Below, piece after piece: positions 41,629 through 51,233 of a stretch of DNA of 64,000 nucleotides. This DNA is from Rhodospirillum sp047263945 (GTDB lineage Bacteria > Pseudomonadota > Alphaproteobacteria > Rhodospirillales > Rhodospirillaceae): positions 186,001 through 250,000 of the forward strand of contig NZ_JBLAVB010000003.1 in the NCBI RefSeq assembly GCF_047263945.1, given 5' to 3'. The notes under the pieces were generated by a model. The model saw only the letters and a list, made by a program, of their open reading frames with translations. It made no database searches and was not told where the DNA came from. The position numbers were made by a program, and so were the translations under genes. Position 1 is the first letter of the stretch. Each line of letters starts with the position of its first letter.

Positions 41629-44619
41629 TTAGGTTTCATTCATTAGGTCATCAATAGTTCTGGCCTTGATATACCGAGCGGGATTCGGACCAGAGGCAAG
41701 CGCACTGAAGTGCGCCTCGCCGCACGCAATCTTGCCAGCTTCAATGTCGCGCAAATCATCGACAAAGAGACTGCCTTTGGTCTCTACGACGAAATACAGG
41801 CGCTCTTCACCACTGGCTTCGACCAAAACCGCCCAGTCGGGATTGTACGTCCCGAGCGGTGTCGGCACCTTGAACCAGCCCGGAAGCTTGGCGTAGACCT
41901 TCACCGCTTCGTTCTTTTCTAGCTGCTCGGCAAATGTCCTCTCGATGCCGCCGGAGTCGTAGACCACATGTTCGAAGACAGACTTCTGCGTATCCTTGAG
42001 CATGTTGCGCAGGTAGCCGGTAAGTTCCTCCTGCGCGAAAAGCTCTTGCGCGTAATAATGCTTGTCGCCGATCCGCTGGTATTTGATGCCGTCGACAACG
42101 GCCAGCCTCTTGGTCCGATTAATCACCTCGCCGGCGATCTCAATGAAGGCCTGCGGGTTGCGCTTGAAGTCCGTAAGACGCCCGCACTCAGTCAGAATGC
42201 GGACGAGGCTCCTGCGGGTTAGCTGCGTCCGGTCCTGAAGGTCGGTCAGAACGTCCGGAAGGGCGATATCGCCTTCCTCTATCGTGACGATCGTCCCGCT
42301 ATTCTTGTCGTGCTCCTTGGCTTGAACACCACCCTGACCGATGGACAGATCGGCCTTTCTGATCCGCACGCGGGCTTTCGATACCGGCGGTCCATTGGCG
42401 ATAGCCTTGGCGCAGTCCGCTATCAGCTTTTCGTTGTCGAAGTGAACGCGGTAGGTCGTCTTGTGCTTGATACGATCCCAAAGCGCCTGGAATTCGACAC
42501 TCTCCAAAATAGCCTGCCGTGTTTTCACTGTGACGCGTTCATCGGCATTCTTGATATCGAGCTTCCCGGCGACCTTCTTCAGCACGTCGCGAACCGCTCC
42601 CAAATGGGGAGCGAGCGCTGCCGGCAACGCCAGCGTTCCGTCCTTCAGAGCGGTCCGGAGCGTATCTTGCACCTTGCCCTTGGCATCGACGAAGCCCTCG
42701 GCTTTCAGGTGGTCGAATATAGCGGCCGACTCCTCAAAACCCAGCATTCCAGTCGAGCCGTCAGCATTCACCACCGGGATGGCGGCAAATTGGTGCTTCT
42801 CAACGATGCCAAACTTGAAGCCTGTGTCTTTCTCGATTTCCTTTTGCAGGTTCTCGGCGAACTCCTCATAGCTCTCGGTAGCGATCACGGTCAGCGTATT
42901 GATGTCGAAACCACGCAGGCGTTCGCCCTTCTGGTTGACGCAAAGCCGCAGCCCGCGACCAATGGTCTGACGGCGCTCTCGCTCCGTCCCGATCTCGCGA
43001 AGTGCGCAGATCTGGAAGACGTTGGGATTGTCCCAGCCCTCTTTCAACGCCGAATGGGAGAAAATGAACTTCAGCTTCGTCTCGAAGCCGAGCAGCTTTT
43101 CCTTATCCTTCATAATCAAGCTGTAGGCGCGTTCCGCATTATCCCGTGCCGACTGATTGTTTTCCGCCGTGTCTGTCCAGCGGCGAGCCTTGTCGATCGA
43201 GAAATAGCCGTCATGAACCTCTTCAGCTTCCGAGGTCAGATCGACTTCCTTGAACAGGCTGACAAATTCGGGAAGCTTCGCCGCGCGACGATATTCTTCT
43301 TCGAAAATCCGGGCATATTTGCCCTTTACGGGATTACCGTCGGCGTCATAGGCACGGTAATTTTCGACCGCGTCGATGAAGAATAGGCTGAGCACCTTGA
43401 TACCCAACGGCGCAAGGCGCGTTTCCTTCACCAGATGCTCGTGGATGGTGCGGCGGATCATCAGACGCTTCAGCGCTTCATCATCGACACCACCGACGAA
43501 CTGACCGGGCACGAGAAACTTCTCGTCGCCCGGCAGCTTCACCTCCAGGAGCTGATTGTCGCGTCCGGCGCGGATCTCACCGATACGGCAATCAGCATAG
43601 ATCGCGCGCTTGGTCAGTTCCTCCAGATCGTCGCCATCTTGAACCGTCACCTCCTGGCGGCGCACCTGCTTGCCGTCGAGCACGTCGATTTCGACGCGCG
43701 CGGTGATGGTCCCCTTGGCGTTGCTGGCGGAGACGAAGCGGACATAGGCCTTGTTGTGGCCGCCCTCCACTTCCAGCGAAGCGACCTCGATCTGCTTGAC
43801 CAGCTTGCGCTCGTAGGCGTCGACAGCGTCGAGGCGAAACACCATGTGGTGCTTGTCTACGTGGGTCGCCGAATAGCGCAGTGTGCAAAGCGGGTTCATG
43901 TCATCGAGTGCCTGCTTACCTTTGCCGCCGCCCAAGGCTCCATCGACGCTCTGCGGTTCGTCCACGATCACGACTGGCCGGGTCGCGCGGATGAGGTCGA
44001 TCGGCCGCTCGCCACCGGTCTTCTCGCTATCCTTATAGAGGTTGTTCACGTCCTTCTTGTTGATCGCGCCGACCGTCACGACCATGATCTGGATGTTCGG
44101 GCTGGTGGCGAAATTGCGCACCTGGCCAAGCTTGCCGGAATCGTAGAGGAAATAGTCGAAGGGCTGGCCGGAATAGAGCCCCTTGAAATGCTCCTCGGTG
44201 ATTTGCAGCGTCTTGTAGACGCCTTCCTTGATCGCGACCGAGGGCACCACGATCACGAATTTGGTGAAGCCATAGAGCTTGTTCAGCTCAAAGATCGTCC
44301 GCAGGTAAACGTAGGTCTTGCCGGTGCCGGTCTCCATTTCGACGGTGAAATCGCCGGAGGTCAGCGCCATCGACGGCGCAAGGCCGTTGCGGAGCTGGAT
44401 GTCCTTCAGGTTGGCAACGATCTCGTCATCCAGCAGCGTCAACCGATTGCCGATGCCAAGCTCACTTTCGACGAGACCAAGCTCACCTTGAATGCCGCCA
44501 GCACTTTGCCGCGTCACGGTGAACTCTGTCCGGTTGATCTCCTGGCCGCGAAACAGGTCGGCAACAGACTCGATGGCGCGCTTCTGGTAGTCCAGATCGG
44601 GTTCAAAATGCAGTTTCAT
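41629..44619 (-). CDS. res: Type III restriction-type helicase/endonuclease (Res)
   Basis: The 996-residue protein has superfamily 2 helicase motifs: Walker A ETGTGKT (96-102), DEPQ (220-223), SAT (250-252) and motif VI QTIGRGLRLCVNQ. A C-terminal PD-(D/E)xK nuclease is visible as YNPDWAVLVEASGEERLYFV followed by VETKGSL. This is the ATP-dependent translocase/endonuclease subunit of type III restriction systems. Its ATG overlaps the preceding gamma-glutamylcyclotransferase-like gene by ATGA. The methyltransferase is two genes upstream in the same operon. Confidence 0.9.
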   Translation of the reverse strand: MKLHFEPDLDYQKRAIESVADLFRGQEINRTEFTVTRQSAGGIQGELGLVESELGIGNRLTLLDDEIVANLKDIQLRNGLAPSMALTSGDFTVEMETGTGKTYVYLRTIFELNKLYGFTKFVIVVPSVAIKEGVYKTLQITEEHFKGLYSGQPFDYFLYDSGKLGQVRNFATSPNIQIMVVTVGAINKKDVNNLYKDSEKTGGERPIDLIRATRPVVIVDEPQSVDGALGGGKGKQALDDMNPLCTLRYSATHVDKHHMVFRLDAVDAYERKLVKQIEVASLEVEGGHNKAYVRFVSASNAKGTITARVEIDVLDGKQVRRQEVTVQDGDDLEELTKRAIYADCRIGEIRAGRDNQLLEVKLPGDEKFLVPGQFVGGVDDEALKRLMIRRTIHEHLVKETRLAPLGIKVLSLFFIDAVENYRAYDADGNPVKGKYARIFEEEYRRAAKLPEFVSLFKEVDLTSEAEEVHDGYFSIDKARRWTDTAENNQSARDNAERAYSLIMKDKEKLLGFETKLKFIFSHSALKEGWDNPNVFQICALREIGTERERRQTIGRGLRLCVNQKGERLRGFDINTLTVIATESYEEFAENLQKEIEKDTGFKFGIVEKHQFAAIPVVNADGSTGMLGFEESAAIFDHLKAEGFVDAKGKVQDTLRTALKDGTLALPAALAPHLGAVRDVLKKVAGKLDIKNADERVTVKTRQAILESVEFQALWDRIKHKTTYRVHFDNEKLIADCAKAIANGPPVSKARVRIRKADLSIGQGGVQAKEHDKNSGTIVTIEEGDIALPDVLTDLQDRTQLTRRSLVRILTECGRLTDFKRNPQAFIEIAGEVINRTKRLAVVDGIKYQRIGDKHYYAQELFAQEELTGYLRNMLKDTQKSVFEHVVYDSGGIERTFAEQLEKNEAVKVYAKLPGWFKVPTPLGTYNPDWAVLVEASGEERLYFVVETKGSLFVDDLRDIEAGKIACGEAHFSALASGPNPARYIKARTIDDLMNET

Positions 44620-45140
44620 GCCGGCATCCCCGCGATCAGGCCGATATTCTTGTCGTGGCGATCACGGTCGGCGTCTTCGTCGGCGGCCACCGATTCCAGA
44701 CCGGCAATATAGGACGCCGGTAGGCCATGTTCTTTTGCCCCAGCAATTACGAAGGCGCGATACCAAGTATAGGGACGAAGCGCGGGATCGATGATCGACG
44801 CTTGATAGCTTCGTACCGTTAACAGCGAGCCGCCGAAAATGACGGTTGGCTCGATGGCATTATAGCCCTTGTTCAGGCCTTCCTCGCGGTCGAGCGCGGC
44901 CCTCTCATCATTCGCGATCTCATAGAGCACGCCGAAAATCGCCGCACCGGAAACGTCGCTGGCAACAATATCGCACTTGCCAGAATGGTCCTTCTTGCTG
45001 CGCTTGTGCCAGCGCAATTCGTAACCGCGCAGTTCGGCAACGCCAAGTGCACACGCCGAAGGGCAACGCTCTGGCGCCCGCAGTCGCGCGCTCAGCATGT
45101 TCGAGCCATAGGCGAAATAGAGAAACGTATCGGCGCCCAT
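44616..45140 (-). CDS. Gamma-glutamylcyclotransferase-like (AIG2 fold) protein inside the restriction operon
   Basis: The 174-residue protein has the YGSNM motif (residues 11-15) and the catalytic glutamate region ALDREEGLNKGY (E87 likely). It is a GGCT/AIG2-like fold, known from gamma-glutamyl-amine and peptide cyclotransferases. The ATG at 45140 overlaps the methyltransferase stop (TGATG), with AAGGAG upstream, and its stop overlaps the res start (ATGA). This coupling on both sides suggests a role in the restriction system. What it acts on is unknown. Confidence 0.85.
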   Translation of the reverse strand: MGADTFLYFAYGSNMLSARLRAPERCPSACALGVAELRGYELRWHKRSKKDHSGKCDIVASDVSGAAIFGVLYEIANDERAALDREEGLNKGYNAIEPTVIFGGSLLTVRSYQASIIDPALRPYTWYRAFVIAGAKEHGLPASYIAGLESVAADEDADRDRHDKNIGLIAGMPA

Positions 45141-47032
45141 CACAAGCTCCTTACGTCGGTGATACCGTTCTGATTCAGAATCGCCGCCATGTTGGTCTTG
45201 GCGATGTCGTCGGCGAAACCCGAATCCTTGAACACGACGCGGGTATCCACCGCAGGCGCCAGCGCCGCCCGCCATTCGACGATGCCGGTGGCAAGAGGCT
45301 CTATCACGTCCTTGGTCAGGCCGTCGGCAAGGCAGGCGATCAGCGCTCCTCCGCCTATAGAATGGACAGCCTTGCCCGCAATGGTCTTGGTCTCGATCGG
45401 AACACAGAGATCAAGGCCGAGCTTGAGCAACAGCTCATAGAGAACGTCCTGCTCCTTGCGGCCTTGCACGAGATGCTCGGCGTTCTTCAGCAGGCTGTCT
45501 TCAAGATCGTCCGCGTTGGGCTCCCAGGCGCGGATGTTTGACGAGGCGAGCTTGAAGACACGAAAGCCGGTATCGCCCGCGAAGTCGGGATTGTCGGCGC
45601 TAATCTTTTTCCCTGCGCGAAGTAGCCGCTCCTTTGTCAGTTCGGCAATATTTTGAGGCCTACCTAGCTTGGTGCAAAAATCAGCCGCTGTCTTTTGGTC
45701 CCGATTCCCAGGATCGAGGGGTTCGGGAAGCTGCACTGTGATGAAACGGCGCGCACTGTTGTCGGCCGCGTTTTGAAGCATTGTTGCATGGGCCGTTGTT
45801 CCTGATCCTGCAAAGAAATCAAGGACAATGTCGTTACCAAAAGTTGCCTGTTCGATTAACGTGCGAATAAGCTCGACTGGCTTTGGAAAGCTAAAAATCC
45901 GCGACTCGAAGAGGCCATCTATGTCGGCGGTGCCATCACGTGTGAAAAGTGCTTCTCCTATGACGGTAGAGAAACCTGTAAACTCGGATTCAAGTTCGCT
46001 TATAAATGCTTTGCGACGAGGACGCCCGTCAGCCGTCGTTGGCCACAGAATCCTGTCCTCGGCGATAAGCCGAGCCATGGTTGTCCTGTCGTAGCGCCAA
46101 CCCATGTCAGGGCATCCGTAGTTTATGCCCGTAGCTGGATTGATCAGGTCGTAATGAAGGTTAGGCCTGCGGTCAGCAGTAGCAATTCCAACCATGTTTG
46201 CGCTTGACCAATCGCCTCGCGGATCGCCGTCAGGATTTGAGTACTGCGCTACATTTCTTTGTGATCCGCGAATCTTGTTGCCATAAGCAACGATGTACTC
46301 GTGGTCGATTGACGCTCCAGTGACTGAGCGGTTGTCCTTATTCTGACGGCTCTTCCAGATGAAGGTGGCTAAGAAGCTTTCCTCCCCGAATATGTCGTCC
46401 ATCGCGAGACGAAGAGTCGGCAACTCCCCATCATCGATGCTGATGAAAATTAAACCGTCTCTTCCCAGCAGAGACTTTGCGAGCTTGAGGCGTGGATACA
46501 TCATGCTCAGCCAATCAGTGTGGAAGCGGCCAGACGCCTCGGTATTGGTGCTGAGCTTTTTACCGTCGGCCACCTGACCAGTGAGTTCTAGATAGTTCTT
46601 GATGCTGTCGGAGAAATCGTCTGGGTAAACAAAGTCGCCACCAGAATTGTATGGCGGGTCGATGTAGATGAGCTTCACCTTTCCGGCGTAGCTCTTCTGT
46701 AAAAGCTTGAGGACTTCGAGGTTATCGCCCTCGATCATCAAATTCTGCGTGGTGTCCCATTCAACGCTTTCGCCCGGGCGGGGCAAGAGCGTCCCGGTCG
46801 ATGGCGTCAGCGCGATCTGCCGCGCACGGCGTTTGCCGTGCCAATTCAGTCCGTATTTCTCGTCACGCTCGTCCACCACGCCGCCGAGCAGCCCCTTCAG
46901 CACATCGAAATCGATCTTGCCTTCGTTGAAAGCGTCGGGGAACAGCGACTTCAACGCTTCAACATTGCCGGCGACAATGTCGGCGCTCTTTGATTCCGGA
47001 TCGTTCGGGCTAATAGGAGGAATGGTGGTCAT
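45140..47032 (-). CDS. mod: Site-specific DNA methyltransferase, type III Mod-like (beta class)
   Basis: The 630-residue protein has DPPY (residues 125-128, KLIYIDPPYNSGGDFVYPDD) preceding the SAM-binding DFFAGSGTTAHATM near residue 405. This order marks the beta class of amino-methyltransferases, typically adenine N6. FHTDWLSMMYPRLKLAKSLL and DGLIFISIDDGE are typical Mod segments between them. It pairs with Res two genes downstream. The target site cannot be predicted. It is 18 bases past the DUF4391 gene. Confidence 0.9.
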   Translation of the reverse strand: MTTIPPISPNDPESKSADIVAGNVEALKSLFPDAFNEGKIDFDVLKGLLGGVVDERDEKYGLNWHGKRRARQIALTPSTGTLLPRPGESVEWDTTQNLMIEGDNLEVLKLLQKSYAGKVKLIYIDPPYNSGGDFVYPDDFSDSIKNYLELTGQVADGKKLSTNTEASGRFHTDWLSMMYPRLKLAKSLLGRDGLIFISIDDGELPTLRLAMDDIFGEESFLATFIWKSRQNKDNRSVTGASIDHEYIVAYGNKIRGSQRNVAQYSNPDGDPRGDWSSANMVGIATADRRPNLHYDLINPATGINYGCPDMGWRYDRTTMARLIAEDRILWPTTADGRPRRKAFISELESEFTGFSTVIGEALFTRDGTADIDGLFESRIFSFPKPVELIRTLIEQATFGNDIVLDFFAGSGTTAHATMLQNAADNSARRFITVQLPEPLDPGNRDQKTAADFCTKLGRPQNIAELTKERLLRAGKKISADNPDFAGDTGFRVFKLASSNIRAWEPNADDLEDSLLKNAEHLVQGRKEQDVLYELLLKLGLDLCVPIETKTIAGKAVHSIGGGALIACLADGLTKDVIEPLATGIVEWRAALAPAVDTRVVFKDSGFADDIAKTNMAAILNQNGITDVRSL

Positions 47033-47050
47033 CGCAATAAGTATCCGTTC

Positions 47051-47821
47051 TCAGAGATATTGTTTTTGAGCCGTCATCGCCTGTTCAAGACGCTGGATCT
47101 CGATGTTGAGGTCGACACGGCGATTGAGTTGCTTTTCGCGGCCCGCCTTCACTCGCAGCCCGGCGATATCGCGCGCCAGTTGCGCAAGCCTTTCGAGCGC
47201 GGCGCGACGGCGCTCAATTGCAGAGCCATCGTCGTTCGCCACATAGTTACCTGACAACCGTGCTGCCGCCAGCGCCTCGATCCGAGCCAACCACCCTTCA
47301 TAGACCGTCAGAAGATTTCGCGAGGGCTGGTTCCCCAGCGCCAGACTATCCATGAAGGCGCGCTCCGTCTCCGGCGGTACGATTGGATCAAGGCCGCTCA
47401 CCGCGACCACCCGCTCCACCACGACCTTGCCGCCCTCGTTCTGCGCCGCACGCTTGGGCGCGACGGATATGGCAACACCACTGCTATCTGCGCTGATTAG
47501 CAGCACCGGATAGGGAATGGCGCGGTGGACCAGCTCGGTCAGACGAGCGGCGCGCGCTTCGGCACGAAAAATCGCGACGATGACGGCGATCTCAGCATAA
47601 TCGCGAACCTCGTCTGCAAAGGCTGGGATGGCAACAGTATTGGGCTTGAGGGCGGCGAGCCATTGGATCTCCTCGACCCCATCCTGGATCGCACGCTTGT
47701 CAGCGGCCGTCGGCGCGCCCTGTTCGACGAGCATTTTCTTGGGTACGCGCGCATCGACCCGCGCGCCGGGCGGAAGATCGAGAGCCGACACAAGCACGGC
47801 TGTAGCTGACATTGCCGTCAT
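47051..47821 (-). CDS. DUF4391-family protein
   Basis: The 256-residue protein shows the DUF4391 pattern: a PPGARVDARVPKKMLVEQGA start, DKRAIQDGVEEIQWLAALKP, a central YAEIAVIVAIF strand, and HRAIPYPVLLISADSSGVAI with VAPKRAAQ. A coiled-coil C-terminus follows (RRRAALERLAQLARDIAGLR). No enzymatic motif was seen. Members of this family occur beside helicase/methyltransferase restriction genes. It starts with an ATGA overlap with the helicase and precedes mod by 18 bases. Confidence 0.75.
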   Translation of the reverse strand: MTAMSATAVLVSALDLPPGARVDARVPKKMLVEQGAPTAADKRAIQDGVEEIQWLAALKPNTVAIPAFADEVRDYAEIAVIVAIFRAEARAARLTELVHRAIPYPVLLISADSSGVAISVAPKRAAQNEGGKVVVERVVAVSGLDPIVPPETERAFMDSLALGNQPSRNLLTVYEGWLARIEALAAARLSGNYVANDDGSAIERRRAALERLAQLARDIAGLRVKAGREKQLNRRVDLNIEIQRLEQAMTAQKQYL

Positions 47822-50800
47822 GACGCCCCCTTCGCGGCTGGAGCCAGGGCGACTAGAAAGGCTACCACCTCGAAATCGTTGATCCCGGCAAACTCGCCTT
47901 TCATTGCGTGGGTGCCGCCCATCTGAAACAGGCTGGCGACCGCGCGCTCCTCGCGTTTGCCGACGAGGCTACTGATCGCGCGCGCCAGCAGTTTACGATA
48001 AGGCTCCATGTCGCGGCCCGACCGCGTCGCCTTATCGAAGCGCGTGTAAACGCCTTGATCGGGCTCGTCTTGGCCGAGGCTGAGCTTTTTGAGCCTGTCG
48101 AGCACCTGCTTGGCCTGAGTATAAGGCAGTAGAACTTCACCGTCGTCGCCAACATGGACGACATAATGCGGCGCCAGCGGATAATCCGGCTCCGCCACCA
48201 GGCCCGCAGCCTCGCCTACCGCGCGCAGACAGAAGATGACGCCGGGAGGGATGGGGTTCTCCCCGTCGGCAGGCGCCTCGGTGACAGCATAGGTTCCGAG
48301 CGGGAGCGCGTCGAGGCGGTCTCGGTTGGCGCGCAGATAGCCTGCGAGGTCGATGCGGAAATCGTTGAGGGTGAGGTCAGCGATCGAGACGCCGCTCGAC
48401 AGATCCTCAAGGTCGATCACCGCATCCTGCAACTTCTGGAGCTGGGCGCGCCTGTATTCGAGATCGTTCATCTGGTTGCCGGCCTGGAATTCGATGACGT
48501 TCTCCTCGCCAGTCGCCGACACGTCGAGCAGAATCATGCGCCCGCTGACGCGAGATTCAAGATCGAGATATTCATCCAGCTCCATGTTGGGCCAGAAATT
48601 GACAAGCTGGATTTTCGTATTCTGCGAACCGATACGGTCCACACGCCCGAAGCGCTGGATGATCCTGACAGGGTTCCAGTGGATGTCGTAATTGATGAGA
48701 AAGTCGCAGTCCTGAAGGTTTTGGCCTTCGGAAATACAGTCCGTCGCGATCAGGATGTCGATCTCGCCTTCGGCGGCGAGTTCGACGGGACGCTCCTTGG
48801 AGCGAGGCGAAAACGCGCTCAAAATGCCGCTCATGTCTCCGCGCACGCCGGGCATCGTTGTCCGGTTCGAGCCGGTGCCGCTGACGACAGCGCTATGCAC
48901 ACCGAGCGTATCGCGTGCCCAATCCGCAAGGTTGCGATAAAGATAGTCCGCGGTGTCGGCGAAGGCCGTGAACAGCAAAATCTTTCGGTTGTCCGGGTTG
49001 ATCGGCGCACGTACCTTGTCGGAGATGATCCGCTTCAGTTCAGCCAGCTTCGCATCGCTATCCGGCATCACAAGGCGCGCGGCAGCCAACAGTGCGCCGA
49101 GGCGATCGCGGTCTTCGACAAGGTCTTGCCGCCAGCGGACACGATCGACGTCTTGCAGCAGCACCTTGACCTTGCGGCCGACCAGCAGCGCTTCGAAGGC
49201 TGGATCATCCACATCGATGTCATCGATAGGTGTTTCCTCGACGGAATCGTCGTGTGCGTCGATCTTAGCGAGCAAAGCCTCCACATCCTTGAGCTGGCGC
49301 TCAATAGTCAGCGCGAATGATGCAACCGAGCTTTCCATCCGTTTGAGAATGTTCACCCGCAACAGGTGAATGAGGCTTTCTTCTCGGTCGACCTGCCTGA
49401 AAAAGCTTTCGCCACCGCGAATTTTGGTGCTGTACTTCTCATCATAGGCCGCCTGCTTGTGCTGCAGGACGTAACGAAGAGGTGCGTAGGCGCCTAGGGT
49501 CAGGCGGCGAATTTCGTTGTTGATTTCGCGGATCGGGCGGAAGGCGCCGGCAAGATCGACATCAGCCTTGATGTTCACCGGCGGCAATCGATCCGGGAAT
49601 TGGCCAGTCTCGGATGTTCCATAATATCGCTGCACATGCTTGCGCGACCGAGCGATGGTCAGCATGTCGAGCAGTTTGAAATAGTCGAAGCCGAGCATGT
49701 CCATCAGGCGGGCGGGTCGGCGTTCGGTCTCGCCCAGATCAAGCCAGCGATTGAATTGACCCTGGGCCTTGCGGATCGTCGCCTCGATGCTCGAAATGCC
49801 ATGGCTCGCCAGCGCGACATCATTGCCCTCCGTCACAAAGGCGATCTGGTTCTTCAGGTCCGCAAGCCGGTTGTTCACCGGCGTCGCCGACAACATCAGA
49901 ACCTTGGTTTTTACGCCAGACTGAATGATCCGCTTCATCAGGTGATCGTAGCGGGTGTCACGATCCTTATGCGTCGGCTTGTTGCGGAAGTTGTGCGACT
50001 CGTCGATCACGACCAGATCGTAATTGCCCCAATTGACGTGGCTGAGATCGATATCGCCGGAAAGGCCGCCATCGCGCGACAAATCGGTATGATTGAGAAC
50101 ATCGTAGTGCAGCCGGTCGGGCGCAAGCACATTGCGGCGGTCGTTGGCCTTGTAAAGAGTCCAGTTATCCCGCAACCGCTTTGGGCAAAGCACCAGCACA
50201 CGGTCGTTCCGCAACTCGTAGTATTTGATAACAGCAAGCGCCTCGAAGGTTTTGCCGAGACCGACGCTGTCGGCTATGATGCAGCCGCCAATGCGTTCCA
50301 ACTTGTCGATGGCTCCGGTTACGCCATCGCGCTGAAACCGGAATAGCTTTTTCCAGACGACAGTATCGCGAATGCCGGTCGCGGACTTGATGATCCGCTC
50401 TTCGTCCAGTTCATCGCCAAGGTCCTTAAACATCTGATAGAGCATCTGGAAATACACGAGCGACGGCGCCCGTGGCGAAGCAACTTCCTCCAGCGCCTTC
50501 AAGAAGCCTTCCTTTGCCGATGAATTCTCTTCGATATCCTCCCAATTCGAGCGAAACCATTCTTCGAAATCAGCAGTCTCGGCATTCGACTCTGTCGCTT
50601 GAATCAACCCCAGACGGCCGCTCGGGGTTACACCAAGACCGTCGGTCGTGAATGAGCATGTCCCGACCATGGCCCGGCGAAAGTCTGGTTTGCCGTTGAC
50701 GAGTATCAGCGACTGGGGCGGCGACCGGCGGGTGTGCCTAATTTCAACCCGCTTCCGCGCCCAATCGGCGACGAGACGGGCGAGCCATCGACCTTGAAGT

Positions 50801-51030
50801 TGCCCGCGAAAGACGATGTCAGCTTCGCTGCCCAGAAGACCGGGAAGAATGGAACCGGCCTCTCCAAGCAGCAATCGGCATCGCTCTATTCCATCAAGAA
50901 CGCCGCGAAGCTCCGCAAAAGCAGGGAGCGAAAAAGTCGGAGAAACGATGTCTATGAAGGCGCCCTGATCGAGCCATTCGCGCAACCTGTCGACGCCACG
51001 ATCCGTCGCGCTGTTTCTGACGAGCCTCAT
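47818..51030 (-). CDS. SNF2-type helicase with N-terminal phospholipase D-like domain
   Basis: The 1070-residue protein has an N-terminal PLD-like region (AFIDIVSPTFSLPAFAELRG, about residues 28-150). The helicase core has Walker A IIADSVGLGKT near residue 255, DESH near 342 (LVVIDESHNFRN), LMLSATPVNNRLADL, and motif VI QRFGRVDRIGSQN near 795. It belongs to the HepA/RapA-like SNF2 group found in defence islands. It probably remodels or translocates on DNA, or on proteins bound to DNA, in concert with the downstream Mod/Res pair. It overlaps both neighbours by four bases. Confidence 0.88.
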   Translation of the reverse strand: MRLVRNSATDRGVDRLREWLDQGAFIDIVSPTFSLPAFAELRGVLDGIERCRLLLGEAGSILPGLLGSEADIVFRGQLQGRWLARLVADWARKRVEIRHTRRSPPQSLILVNGKPDFRRAMVGTCSFTTDGLGVTPSGRLGLIQATESNAETADFEEWFRSNWEDIEENSSAKEGFLKALEEVASPRAPSLVYFQMLYQMFKDLGDELDEERIIKSATGIRDTVVWKKLFRFQRDGVTGAIDKLERIGGCIIADSVGLGKTFEALAVIKYYELRNDRVLVLCPKRLRDNWTLYKANDRRNVLAPDRLHYDVLNHTDLSRDGGLSGDIDLSHVNWGNYDLVVIDESHNFRNKPTHKDRDTRYDHLMKRIIQSGVKTKVLMLSATPVNNRLADLKNQIAFVTEGNDVALASHGISSIEATIRKAQGQFNRWLDLGETERRPARLMDMLGFDYFKLLDMLTIARSRKHVQRYYGTSETGQFPDRLPPVNIKADVDLAGAFRPIREINNEIRRLTLGAYAPLRYVLQHKQAAYDEKYSTKIRGGESFFRQVDREESLIHLLRVNILKRMESSVASFALTIERQLKDVEALLAKIDAHDDSVEETPIDDIDVDDPAFEALLVGRKVKVLLQDVDRVRWRQDLVEDRDRLGALLAAARLVMPDSDAKLAELKRIISDKVRAPINPDNRKILLFTAFADTADYLYRNLADWARDTLGVHSAVVSGTGSNRTTMPGVRGDMSGILSAFSPRSKERPVELAAEGEIDILIATDCISEGQNLQDCDFLINYDIHWNPVRIIQRFGRVDRIGSQNTKIQLVNFWPNMELDEYLDLESRVSGRMILLDVSATGEENVIEFQAGNQMNDLEYRRAQLQKLQDAVIDLEDLSSGVSIADLTLNDFRIDLAGYLRANRDRLDALPLGTYAVTEAPADGENPIPPGVIFCLRAVGEAAGLVAEPDYPLAPHYVVHVGDDGEVLLPYTQAKQVLDRLKKLSLGQDEPDQGVYTRFDKATRSGRDMEPYRKLLARAISSLVGKREERAVASLFQMGGTHAMKGEFAGINDFEVVAFLVALAPAAKGAS

Positions 51031-51233
51031 ACGTCTCCATCCTTTCGAGGCATATGAGGCTTAGAAAATGGGTGGTGAACTTCGGACGAGCTTTCGATAA
51101 ATTGGCGGATTGCCTGTCGGATTACCCACGAAACAGAGGCGTCCCTTGATAGCGCGATCTGCGACAGCGTCTGATAATCTTGCTCTTCCAGACTAACTGT
51201 CAGCCTCGTTGCCTTGCGTGGACGTTCGGTCAT
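51027..51233 (-). CDS. Ribbon-helix-helix DNA-binding protein, first gene of the defence operon
   Basis: The 68-residue protein has a ribbon-helix-helix fold: a beta strand TRLTVSLEEQDYQTLSQIAL and a helix SVSWVIRQAIRQFIES. Proteins like this are usually autorepressors. GAGGGG lies seven bases upstream of the ATG at 51233. Its end overlaps the helicase start by ATGA, so it is the first cistron of the six-gene operon and probably sets its expression. Confidence 0.8.
   Translation of the reverse strand: MTERPRKATRLTVSLEEQDYQTLSQIALSRDASVSWVIRQAIRQFIESSSEVHHPFSKPHMPRKDGDV

Noticed and set aside
42310..44712. Long plus-strand frames opposite the res gene
   Set aside because: They are antisense to a helicase-nuclease with all motifs intact.
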